From assembly GCA_027405735.1 (NCBI GenBank), contig JAPEHQ010000027.1:1-64000 (forward strand): a stretch of DNA of 64,000 bases. The letters run 5' to 3'. Positions within the stretch are counted from its first letter, which is position 1; each line of letters opens with the position of its first letter. Below are positions 1 through 10,104 of this stretch, one piece after another. This DNA is from Mucor racemosus (lineage: Eukaryota > Mucoromycota > Mucoromycetes > Mucorales > Mucoraceae). The translations under genes were made by a program, and so were the position numbers. The notes below the pieces were generated by a model that saw nothing but the letters and a program-made list of their open reading frames with translations, was not told where the DNA came from and searched no databases.

Positions 1-68
1 AAATTATCGAAGAAATCGATATGAATGACATAAAGCTCGACTCAATGAGATCCGTATATCAATACTGA

Positions 69-2109
69 AAAGACCAACACGCATTCAGAATTCACAGAAG
101 ATATGATAGAATATATAGCAGAGGCCAATCTGGATCAATAGGCGATGTGATAGACGATAAGCCAAAGTTACAAAGAGGTTTAAAAGCTAGACATGTAAGT
201 TATTTTCCGTTTAATTTCTGTCAAATTTCTTGCTAAAAAAAAAAATTCTGTCAAAAATAAACCAGTTGACAATGATCTCATTGGGTGGTACAATCGGTAC
301 AGGTTTGTTTTTGGCATCTGGTGCTTCTATTGCCAATGCTGGTCCAGGTGGTGCATTGATTGCTTATTCCTTGATTGGTATTATGGTATTTTTCATGATG
401 GAATGTTTAGGTGAAATGGTAATGAAATCAATCTTAACCCTTTAATCTGAGAAAGAATTTCATAAAAGCCAAGATCTCATTTATATTACCTTTTTAGGCC
501 ACATATCTTCCAATTTCGGGCAGTTTCAATAATTACGCTGGTAGATTTATCGACCCAGCTGTTGGTTTTGCTTTAGGCTGGAATTATTGGTAAGTTGAGC
601 TCATTTAATAGCTTTTTTGTTGTTTTACTGATTGGTTTGTAAACATGTAGGTATAATTGGGCTGTTACTGTTGCTGTTGAATTGGTAAGTTACAATTACA
701 AAATATTTAAGAATAATCGTATTTATAAAAATTCTTTATAGACTGCTGGTTCTATGGTTATGGCATATTGGTTACCTCATGTTCCTAGTTATGTGTGGTC
801 AATTATCTTTTTACTCATTATTTTGGCTTTGAACTTGTTCTCTGTAAAGGGTTATGGTAAATATCAACATTTTGGCACCTGATTGGATTACAAAAAACTG
901 ACATTTTACAAATCAATTAGGTGAAGCAGAATACTGGTTTGCTTTGATCAAGGTTTTGACAGTTATTGTCTTTATTTTCCTTGGTATTTTAGTGGATACT
1001 GCAGTTTTAGGCGATACATATTACGGTGTTGCTACATTTAATGCTGGTGGTGTTCAAGGTTTAGGTGTATTGAGTACATTTTTAACTGCTGGTTTCTCTT
1101 TCCAGGGAACAGAATTAATTGGTGTTGCTGCTGGTGAAAGTGAGAATCCTCGTAAAAATGTACCAAAGGCTATCAAGCAAGTTTTCTGGCGTATTGTTTT
1201 GTTTTATATTCTTTCCATTCTCATTATTGGTTTAATCATCCCTTATGATGACCCTCAACTTTTGAGTAGTGATGTCAGTAACATTTCAGTGTCTCCTTTC
1301 ACTCTTGTCTTTTTGAAAGCTGGTATTGCCCCTGCTGCTCACATTATGAATGCTGTTATTTTAACAACCGTTTTATCGGCTGGTAATTCTGGTTTATATG
1401 CTTCTAGTCGTACCCTTTTAGATCTTGCAATTGAAGGAAAGGCCCCTAAAATCTTCAAGAGAATCACAAAGAATGGTATTCCTATCTACTGTGTTCTTTT
1501 AACAGCTGCTATTGGTATGCTTGCCTTTTTAACCTCTCTTTTTGGTAATGGTGTTGTATATAACTGGCTCATGAATATTTCTGGTGTTGCCGGTTTCATT
1601 GCTTGGTTGGGAATTGCAGCATCTCATTGGAGATTCCGTCGTGCTTATATTGCTCAAGGTTATAATGTAGATGACCTTCCATTCAAAGCTAGACTTTTCC
1701 CAATTGGTCCTATTTTTGCTTTTGGTATTTGTGTATTTGTCATTGTTGGTCAAGGTTATGATGCTTGGTTTGAAACTCCCGTTTCTGCTTCAGACATTAT
1801 TGCCTGTTACATTGGTGTCCCTGTATACTTGGTCATCTATTTGAGTTATAAGATTATCAAGAAAACCAAGGTTATCCCCTTGATGGAAGTTGATTTGATT
1901 TCTGGTCGTGAAGAATTCGAGTAAGTTTATAACAAGATCCATTTGCGAACCTTATTTCTAATATCTAAATTTTTATTAGGGAACATAATTTCGATTCTGA
2001 TGCAAACAAGAAGAATGATCCTCTTGAAGGTGTCAGTATGTTCAAGCCTTCAACTTGGAAACGTATTCCCTCAAATTTGAAGTCTTGGAGAGATGCATTC
2101 CATAATTAA
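69..2109 (+). CDS. Amino-acid permease (yeast amino-acid transporter family), 5' end unresolved
   Basis: A 12-span plasma-membrane amino-acid/proton symporter of the fungal YAT/APC type, closest in feel to Can1/Lyp1-like permeases; the substrate cannot be read from sequence. Exons I join: (69)-194, 266-418, 498-589, 651-684, 742-856, 921-1920, 1980-2109. All junctions are GT-AG and in phase, giving 507 residues from exon 266 onward plus about 42 before it. The family signature is clear: LKARH before the splice, then LTMISLGGTIGTGLF, ISGSFNNYAGRF, GWNYWYNW, FQGTELIGVAAGES and SAGNSGLYASSR. The C-terminus ends in a soluble tail (SWRDAFHN). Odd: in the frame of the first visible exon, ATG at 21 is cut off by TGA at 66-68, and no ATG lies between that stop and the splice at 194. 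Either a further exon starts outside the window, there is a sequence error, or the N-terminus is damaged. The rest of the frame is clean. Family assignment is very sure. Confidence 0.9.
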
Positions 2110-2299
2110 TCTTACTACTTATTTTAAAATTTATAACCTTTGTAAATATCATGTAATTTTCTTTTTTTAAAAAAAAATTATTTTCAATTAGACCCTGCAT
2201 TAATATGCTTTTGCACTGTATAGTAGCTATAGCGCACGATATTACTAATAAACTATGAACCATTCTTACAATATATTTATATAATGTTGAATTTTTGTC

Positions 2300-2331
<32 letters not shown>

Positions 2332-3250
2332 CTTGCTTGCAATGATATCATCTCATAAATCGTGTAGCTCAACTTGTTGGTTACGTACATAAACTGTTTA
2401 TCTTGTTGAATTGACAAATTTATTTCATCTCGTATAATTATCTATATAGTCATCTAGCCAAATGAGAACATTTTGCCGATCTATAAATTCACAACACAAA
2501 AATCATGCTATTATTAAGTATATATTAACAAAAAGAAAAAACAGGCAAGAAATTATATTGTACATATGAAACGATCAGTTCATCAACAAACATATATTAT
2601 AGTAATGTATACTGTATATATCTCAATTAAATTTGTTAAATGTGACACCTGGATACGATATTACTATTAACACATAATAAAACAACTCGTTTAACAAAAC
2701 AAAGGATTGTCTTTTTTTTTTTTCTTTTTTTTTTGACAGATATCTGATGTTTTCTTTTATAAAAATGGAACCCGAACACATTGCGCTATAACCTTGGTTA
2801 TGCATAAAAAGGACGTATTATACTTAATAATTCTGATAGTTATCATTGCCATATATGCTGATTTTGGCTGATTTAACGTTATTTCTAACTTTAAGTTTAA
2901 ATGGTCTGCTAATGATTTAATTGTGAATACTATTATATACAGTTGCAGTTCATTTATTTGGAACAATATTCATTGGTTACGAGCATTTTTCCAGCAATTG
3001 CTTTATTGTTTTAAGCGGATGAAGAGAGATTTTTCTTAAAAACGTGTGCTAAACTCCTTCAACAACAGCTGCTAGCTAATAAAATAAATATATGCTATTT
3101 GTATACTTATTGCGCATTAAGTGCAACTTCAAAATTCAATTTTGAGCCATTATTTGATTTTATAAAAAATTTCAAAAAATATCTGAAACAGCCAACCAGC
3201 CCATACAAAATAGTTTAAAAAGATATACGTTTTCATTTTCCCATTTTCAC
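2110..3250. other. AT-rich intergenic stretch
   Basis: This is the 3' flank of the permease gene. It holds short A and T runs and an AT microsatellite at 2303-2331. I see no coding exon, RNA gene or recognisable repeat; the short open frames here have no coding character. Confidence 0.6.
2303..2331. repeat. (AT)n microsatellite
   Basis: An uninterrupted run of alternating A and T of about 29 bases in the 3' flank of the permease gene. It is likely to be length-polymorphic. Confidence 0.95.
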
Positions 3251-3253
3251 AGC

Positions 3254-3440
3254 AACTCTGGGAGGCTGTAACTTTATAATACTCGGGCTAAACTCTAGAC
3301 GTATCTACCGGTTGAAACAGGAACTCCTTTGGGTCCATATTCGCTGAGCACTGGTGTGGTTTTTTTTATTGACCTTAGTAGATGTAAATAGCAAGGAGTC
3401 AGCTTGTTGTTCAAACTTACCGAATGCAAAATGATCCATG
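3254..3440 (+). repeat. Dispersed repeat family B, diverged copy
   Basis: The stretch beginning CAGCAACTCTGGGAGGCTG is a diverged copy of sequence seen again at about 8985-9180 (same strand), 34397-34730 (same strand) and 29800-30131 (opposite strand). All share the opening motif, a 'GGxxCCATATTCGxxGAG' block, and an 'AATGATCCATG' block further in. No coding potential. Borders are approximate. Confidence 0.55.
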
Positions 3441-3702
3441 GAAGATGAAACTTGGGGCATGTTATTCATCAAGAAGAATAATATTGAGTACTTGTAAAAT
3501 TAGGGCGTACTTGGATCCATAGTTATAGACAATCAATTGCACGCTGGTATCAATAAAAATAGGTAGTATGTATAACAGAATAATAACTGGAGGTGTCCTT
3601 ATCCGACTCAAAATAGCTCATAGAGACTGAAATCTGGTGAATATTTGATATATTATAATTTATATCCAACTGTATTTGGAATATAAACCTGTTCGGGTTG
3701 CA

Positions 3703-3895
3703 TTGGTTTTCGAGGATAATATTAGACGACCATTTTTCAATGCCACGTCTATTTCTGATTCATATTAAAATGCAATTGTTATAAATAGTCTTTTAAACCA
3801 AGACCCCAAAGCTCTTCTTGGTTCTTTCTTTTATCATTAATTCTTCTAGTATATAATAAAACCTACGTTCTCCATGATTATCGTGTATTTTCAGG
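3703..3895 (+). repeat. Short dispersed repeat family E, copy 1
   Basis: This copy reads GGTTTTCGAGGATAAT at the left and CTTCTTGGTTCTTTCTTTTA near the right. Related copies lie at 27010-27211 (minus strand) and 57168-57404 (plus strand). It is non-coding. The 57168 copy has clear target-site duplications, so the family is mobile. Confidence 0.6.
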
Positions 3896-4414
3896 TTTGA
3901 TGAACAACACTTAAAAAAAGAATACAATTAAAAGAGAATGAGTAATAAATCAGTTCTTCAACTGTATGATAAAAACAAAATATCGTTTATTTAGATATAA
4001 AAGTATGACCTTTTATATTGATTTGACATTGAGATTCTGATATGTAATTTATTAGGGCACTATTGAACAATTAGATCTATTTGATAGTAGTCTATGGATT
4101 GAAATGGATCAATCATAATTTAATCGTTCTTGCAGAGCTTGTGAGCTGCCTTATTTCAATGCTGCGCTAAATGTGCTTGGATGATGAGTTGATAGCTACT
4201 TGATTGATTAACCGCTGGGATGAAATAATATGGTGTCATAATTGAGGTCCAAGTGTTTTTGGCAATTACTGGATTAAACTTTTTTGTACGTTAGGAGCTT
4301 CTTATATCCGGTATCAAGACTTTACACTTCAATACATGTCGTAGTCAATAAATTGTAAGGTTTATTGGTACTGTAGAAGATGATACCATATGGTACTTGG
4401 TGGCATATAACATA
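3886..4414 (+). repeat. Repeat family G, copy 1 (inverted partner at 8445-8978)
   Basis: About 530 bases that recur in inverted orientation at 8445-8978. Shared landmarks are the motif TATCCGGTATCAAG, the segment TAACCGCTGGGATGAAATAA, and TGGTACTTGGTGGCAT at the right border. A shorter piece is also present at about 59162-59290. No open frame of note. Confidence 0.65.
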
Positions 4415-4451
4415 GTATATGATTCATATTTTTGCTGATGGTCACTCTTCC

Positions 4452-4476
4452 AAAAAAAAAAAAAAAAAAAAAAAAA
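4452..4476. repeat. Poly(A) tract, about 25 A
   Basis: A homopolymer of about 25 A residues just right of repeat G. It may be the tail of a retroposed copy, but no target-site duplication is evident around it. Confidence 0.7.
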
Positions 4477-6164
4477 GCCGAACAATCTCCGGAAGCGGCC
4501 ATCTAATGATATTTCCAAGCTTTAAATCTCTAGAAAAAATTACCGGACAGCCCGGACGCGGTTGTTTAAATATTACAAGCAGCTACTATAAGATGCAGGT
4601 ATCGAAATCTCATACAAAAATTAAGGTTCGACTGTATTGCTATTAATTATTCAAAGGCTTATTTTAAGTAAAGCATAAATACAAACTACAACATTATTAC
4701 CCTAATAACGGATTTAACTTAAAAAGTATAAGATGATACAACCAGATTCAAAAAAAGTCCATAAAATCACAAATTTAAAGAATTTATATAAAGACACTAC
4801 GGCCGGCCTGTGCTGCACAAGATAATTTTGTTGTGTCCAGGTGGGCTGCATACAATGGACTGAGCAGTTGTACCCATTGAATATAGCTAAAACAATAACA
4901 AGATGTACATGGGCGCAATAAAAAAAACTGCACACGAGCACAATGCTGCCTGTATGTGCAGAATTATAGATTCTGCCGGTGTGCATGGCATTAATCTCAT
5001 GTGTGCATTATAGATTATAGTAGAATTGCCCATAAGAGTATGATTACCCCTATTTGTGAATAATAATAAAATCTGACTATGAGCATAATGAGCTGATCGT
5101 ATGGACACAAATTGGTTTATAAATGAGCATCGTGCCGTTCTCAAAATTCCATTGCATTTTTTACTGGAATAATGCCGGGTTTAAATTACATTTGCTTTTA
5201 TTAATATAAATTATAGACAATAATACAATTCAATATATTGTTGATGTAGAGAAATACATGCAAGAGCCAATATATTTACGATTACCATTATTTGTAAATA
5301 TGTTTATAGCTATTATAATGTTTACAGCAACAATCGGTTTTTGCTCGAGCATAAACTTAAATAACACTTACTGCTTGAATTTATATGCAAACCAAATCTA
5401 AGGTTATAAATTTTACTTTATCCCGCATCATGAAATTTAAACAAATTAACCTTCTTTAAACTTACTATTTTAGTTTACAATTGTCAACTGTAAAAAGATT
5501 TGTTTTCAAGTATAGCTACAATCAAAAGTATGGTTATTGTTAGACAAGACATTAGGTTATTCTTTTTTGTTGTGTTTCTGTATCTTTCGAAATTTTATCA
5601 CTTTTCTGGAGCATTTTGTGGGTTTGTAGCCAGCTCTAGTTCTGGATTGAGCAGATATAAATATTACTGCCTTCGATTTGATCTGGTAATTAAAAAGTAT
5701 GTCCAACAATACAGTAGTAAATAATGATATTTGATTTTAGAATGCGGTTAAATAAAAATATCCGTCTCTAATATAGACTGCTACCAATAATTAAAAACAT
5801 TAGCCCCGTATGTTAGCAGTTAGCATGCATATTCAGATAAAAGAAAGGAATGCCATCTTGATAGTCTGATATACCCTATCAAGCGGTGAATATACTGTAT
5901 CCTTGGAATATGAAAACTAAAAGAGAGAAACAACACATGTAGAAACGGAGTTCCAAGGCGTTACATTATTTAGCGCAATTAAAATCCTGCTGCATTGCAC
6001 ATTTCAGCCAATGTAAAAGCAGTATTATACCGTAGTATGAACCATAAACTAAAAAAAATAATAGGCAATATCTGTTATCATAGAAACATACATTTTTCTA
6101 CCAGAAAACTTGTCTGTCATATCATACATTCATTTAAAAAAATGCAGAAGCGAGCACCTAGAGC

Positions 6165-6918
6165 AACATCGTAACTGACACCTTTCTTCCCTCTACTCCA
6201 CTGGCGTGTGGTTTAGTAGGTGGAATTGTTCTTCAATACGATCTCGTCAACCGTAGAAGGGTCAACACCGTTTCTTGACCATATGCCCCAACCTGACACA
6301 TCCATGATTTGCTGACCCTATGCCCTCCTTTCCAATCACCTATGTATTCTTTATGTTCGGCAATCGTTGTTCTGAAACTGTTTTTTTCTTATTTGGTGCC
6401 ATGTTGTAAATGGGCGTGAGCTACCCATAGGCCGCAGTGATATACTCCAGGAGTGGTGCCCTGGTAGCCTTGTTAGCTCGCCATTGTATCAATCAAATTT
6501 GCACTTACCAATAATTTTTCACTTTTTCCATTTTCAAGGCCTTTTCATCTAGTTCTTCCACAGCCCATCCCCTGAAACGATGTTGAGATCTCTACTTTCT
6601 TCCCACTGCTCATCCAGTCACGAACGTAGCCTCAATCATTCTTCCCAGACTCTTTGTACTTACTTTTCCCTGCTCAAGAACCTACACAACAGTCCCATCA
6701 ACAATGATGATCCCAGTTATACTTTCTCACTTTTGAACCTTGCTCCATACTATTATCCGTATCCAAATGCATTTAGTCCCCTGGACTCTTACTTAAACTC
6801 TGAACCCGAACCCCTATATCCAGTCTTATCTCTCACTTCGCTATGGCGTATAGTTATAGGACTTTAAATAGTGAGATAAGGTTTTTTATTTCCCTACAAC
6901 AAAAAACATCGTAACTGA
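6165..6918 (+). mobile_element. LINE-like insertion in L1, flanked by 14-bp target duplication
   Basis: The 14-mer AACATCGTAACTGA occurs at 6165-6178 and again at 6905-6918. The matching places in the other copies of the host element (about 11430-11446 and 57430-57450, read on the other strand) have it once, so about 740 bases were inserted here. The insert is visibly less AT-rich than its surroundings and ends in an A-rich stretch (ACAACAAAAAA), as expected for a 5'-truncated non-LTR retrotransposon. One forward frame around 6320-6410 reads GNRCSETVFFLF, which weakly resembles the C-terminal zinc-knuckle of LINE reverse transcriptases. The 95-residue open frame at 6580-6867 is not a recognisable protein. 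Confidence 0.7.
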
Positions 6919-7684
6919 GCATAATATCAAGGGTGAAAGGTTAAGTCTCTTATACTATAGTGTATCTAATAAGTTTTAAATAAAAAGCTTTTTTTTTTTA
7001 TAACTTTTTATATATTTAACCGCGCGCGGTCTGAAAATTTAGATTTTGTAGCAGACATTTTTCGGGACTCATTTTATCCTTACCAACACTCATGATTTTG
7101 ATCAAAAAACAGGAAAATCAAATTTTGATACCAAAATCAACGTTTAAATGTACTACATTGTGAGAGAAAATTGTAGCCACAAGTAATACACATTTTATAA
7201 AAGCTTAATATTGAATGTTAAGTAATGAAACTTTGTACTTTTGGCCCAAAAACGTTTTTTTGATTAAAGGATTTTCATGTAATATTTTGCAATAAAAATG
7301 TTTGTTATTTTTTATTGAGCAAATAAAGTGCTAAATTCTGCATATGTGTATATTTTTTGTTTTTATAACTGATAGTATAATTAACTCTAGATTTGCAAAA
7401 TTAGAAAAAAAAAATTAAAAAATGTCAAAATTGATGATCTGGACAAGAATATTTTTTGAAATTAATATTCCGCTTATAAGCTTTGTAAGCCTTAAAAATA
7501 AGAGATTTTATAATACTTGAGAACTTTTTCAAGAATTTACGATGCTGTACCCACTTGATTCAAGCTTATTACTGTAAACCTTTATACATCATGTTAATAT
7601 TGTGTGGTAGTTTATTTGATGATAATATAGACTTGCTTTATAATTATTGCGTTAGAGGTGATTTACATTAAGTTTTAATCTTAC

Positions 7685-7860
7685 CTCTCCAATATCATAA
7701 AAATAAACGTGGCCATCACTGGAGCCTATTGCCGCCTTTTTGCCCTCCTCTTTGTCTCAAGCCAATTTATTCAATGTATTATCAAAACCAACTTGAGTAC
7801 TTACAAATGGTTCCTTGGTATTTTAATTCAAATTTCATAAACTAAATTAACTGGTTCTAT
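7685..7860 (-). pseudogene. Captured dynein intermediate chain exon fragment (in L1)
   Basis: Read on the minus strand, a CTGTAG acceptor is followed by a frame that decodes as NTKEPFVSTQVGFDNTLNKL and then KKAAIGSSDGHVYFYDIGE, ending exactly at a GTAAG donor. This matches the last WD40 repeats of cytoplasmic dynein intermediate chain, where family members have a WNLN-N-T block, an ALN-(K/R) block and a G-S-YDVGE block in the same order and spacing. It is dead: TGA replaces an expected Trp codon, and there is a stop in the WNLN region. It lies inside transposon family A, with sister copies at 10507-10691 and 56311-56430. The assignment rests on motif memory, not a search. Confidence 0.65.
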
Positions 7861-8444
7861 CTACAGTAATATCAAACGTATCATCGCCCCGCCTTATGCT
7901 AATAAATATCAATCTAAAATCAGAAACATCCCATTGTCCTTATTGTTGTTGTTATAAGGTATGAAAAGCTTAATTTTTAATAATAATACAGAAATTAAAT
8001 AAAAAACAAAATGATACTAATAGTATATGGTGAGTATTTAACACCTAAGTAAGTTTGATAAAATATGCTTTTAAACCCTTTTAAAAATTCTGAGGCAAAC
8101 ACAACATTTTGGTCCTGTAATTTCTATCCATCAAAATGTTGCGGTTTCCACTACACAATAATGAATGCACCTTTTACCAATCTTGATCTCAATGTACATT
8201 GCGTATCAGTTTTTTACCAATTGTATTTTCTCTAACTAATTAATATTCAGTTATATTGAACGATGATTCGTAGCATTGCCAAAAAAAAAAATGAATGCTT
8301 CAAGAGTTTTCAGCATATCAAATTATGCAATTTAGTAGCAATCGTTGCACTTAACTATTCTTTTTGAACCTATTGATGTTAATCAAAATAATTAGTACTT
8401 TCATTCAAAATTAAGCTTTGCTTTATACATTTACATTCACCCAC

Positions 8445-8978
8445 TCTGTTGTATGCCACCAAGTGCCATCCTTTATCACCATCTACAGTATTAATACATC
8501 TTACAATCTATTGACGACGACATGCATTGAAGAGCAAAGCCTTGATACCGGATATAAAAAACTCCTACCGTACAAAAAAGTTTAATCCAGTAATTACCAA
8601 AAATGCTTGGACCTCAATTATGACACCATATTATTTTATCCCAGCGGTTAATCAATCAAGTAGCTATCAAATCAACATCCAAGCACATTTAGTGCAGCAT
8701 TGAAATAAGGCAGCTTACAAGCTCTGCGAGGACGATTAAATTATGATTGATCCATTTCAGTCCATAGATTACTATAAAACAGATCTAATTGTTTAATAGT
8801 GCCTTAAATTAGATCTCAGGATCATCTCAATATCATATCAATATAAAAGGCCATACTTTTATATCTAAATAAACGATATCTTATTTTTATTACACAGTTG
8901 AAGAACTGATTTATTAATCATTCTCTTTTAATTGCATTCTTTTTTTAATTATTATTCATCAAACCTGAAAATATACAA
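8445..8978 (-). repeat. Repeat family G, copy 2
   Basis: Inverted copy of 3886-4414. It sits in the spacer between the two inverted copies of element A. Non-coding. Confidence 0.65.
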
Positions 8979-8984
8979 CAAGAC

Positions 8985-9230
8985 TAAACCTTTTGCAATT
9001 CTGTAGATCAGCGCTAGAAGTACCTGCCATTGCAACGGGAAGTCATTTGGATTCATATTCGTTGAGAAGAACTGAGGGGCTTGCTGATATTAGTAGGTAT
9101 AAGTAGGTACATATAAGTAGGAGGTAACCAACTTGTTGTTGCTCGAACTGGCTGAACGTACAATGCCCCATGTATGCTGGTAGTATTTCTTATTGGTGTC
9201 AAGCCGGGTTTTACCAGCCATATTTATTAT
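8985..9230 (+). repeat. Repeat family B, diverged copy
   Basis: Begins GACTAAACCTTTTGCAATTC and contains a block matching ATTCATATTCGTTGAGAA, in line with 3254-3440 and 34397-34730. An imperfect GTAGGTATAAGTAGGTA duplication lies inside. Non-coding. Confidence 0.5.
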
Positions 9231-9387
9231 TATGCATCATATCACATGCATTAATGAAACAGAAAAAAAATTGCTAGACATATGCAAAACTTACTAGGAA
9301 AAAAAAGGAGAATCATATTAGATGAGGAGCAAGGGCCATCGGAGATTCTCTTTCAAAATTCATATCCTAATACCAAAGGGCTTCCCC

Positions 9388-9475
9388 TTTGGCGGGTTTG
9401 AACTCACGAATAAGTGTGTCGCACTCAATTTGTAGCGCATACGCTACCCGTTAAACTTGTCGCTCTCCTTTGGTC
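9388..9475 (-). other. tRNA-like sequence (possible SINE head)
   Basis: On the minus strand there is a possible internal box A (AAGTTTAACGGG) followed some 50 bases later by a box-B-like GAGTTCAAACCC. It is followed by a short CCAAAGGGGAAGCCCTTTGG hairpin. A full cloverleaf does not fold cleanly, so I treat it as a tRNA-derived retroposon head or tRNA relic, not a functional tRNA. Confidence 0.3.
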
Positions 9476-9479
9476 TACA

Positions 9480-10104
9480 GTTTTAATCCCCATATATGTG
9501 AACAATGTATTTTTTAGTTTTTCACTATTTTGGGAAATGCAGCAAATTAAGGTGTATTTCTTCTTTTTTGGAAATGATAATAGAGCTTTCCAGAAATTGG
9601 TAGTAGAAACCATCTAGAAAGAATAATACCAATTTTTGATGATGGAGATATAAACAAAACTCAATGGTAGTACGTTAGTATTAAGCTGTAACACAAAAAT
9701 TGAATATGGACAAATGTAAAGCAATGTTTGCCAAAATAGGAGTTAGTATAACATGAGCTACAACGCACAGAAAGAACTCAAGTGATATCCAACAGATGCA
9801 GTTGCATTGGAAAATTTAGCTTTTAGGAGTCGAAACACCTAGAATTATAATGCAAAACCAAATTACTACGCATTATTTATCAAACTAAAGACAGACACCA
9901 ACTTTCCAATTCACCGGCAGTGTTAAATGCAGATATCAATTATTGTATAATCTCTACCAATGCGGAATAGTAATATGATATGCTGTATGAATCAATCAGT
10001 TTGACAATCGTAATCAATGGTGGTAATAATAATAATAATATAATAGGATCGAGTTTTTAAAGTAATAACAAAAAACTACCAACAGTATACTCGTAAATTG
10101 TAAT
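9480..10104. other. AT-rich spacer between inverted element copies
   Basis: No coding exons or recognisable repeat units beyond a short AAT-repeat near 10026-10040. It forms part of the loop between the two family A copies. Confidence 0.5.

Larger units (their letters stand above)
4795..8270 (+). mobile_element. Non-coding transposon family A, left copy (L1)
   Basis: One of four to five copies of a large non-autonomous element; the others are 10105-12606 (inverted), 30843-33590 (same strand), 55432-59165 (inverted) and a partial copy at 59775-60660. The terminus begins CACTACGGCCGGCCTGTGCT, and the inverted partner ends in the complement (GCACAGGCCGGCTGTAGTG), so together they look like a 7.8-kb head-to-head unit. 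No long open frame, so movement would need a transposase supplied elsewhere. It contains a LINE-like insertion (6179-6918) and a decayed dynein exon (7685-7860, minus strand). The superfamily is not certain; I found no convincing target duplication at the outer ends. Confidence 0.7.

Noticed and set aside
2303..2331. Any functional role of the AT microsatellite
   Set aside because: Ordinary simple repeat in a 3' flank.
4795..4800. CACTA superfamily assignment from the CACTAC terminus
   Set aside because: No 3-bp target duplication at the outer ends and no transposase; six bases are not enough.
6580..6867. 95-residue open frame rich in Ser/Leu/Tyr
   Set aside because: Lies inside the LINE-like insertion, has no recognisable domain, and the better LINE signal is in another frame.
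8104..8145. Plus-strand GPVISIHQN reading, which recalls another dynein intermediate chain block
   Set aside because: It lies on the strand opposite to the convincing dynein exon in the same element and is too short; probably chance.
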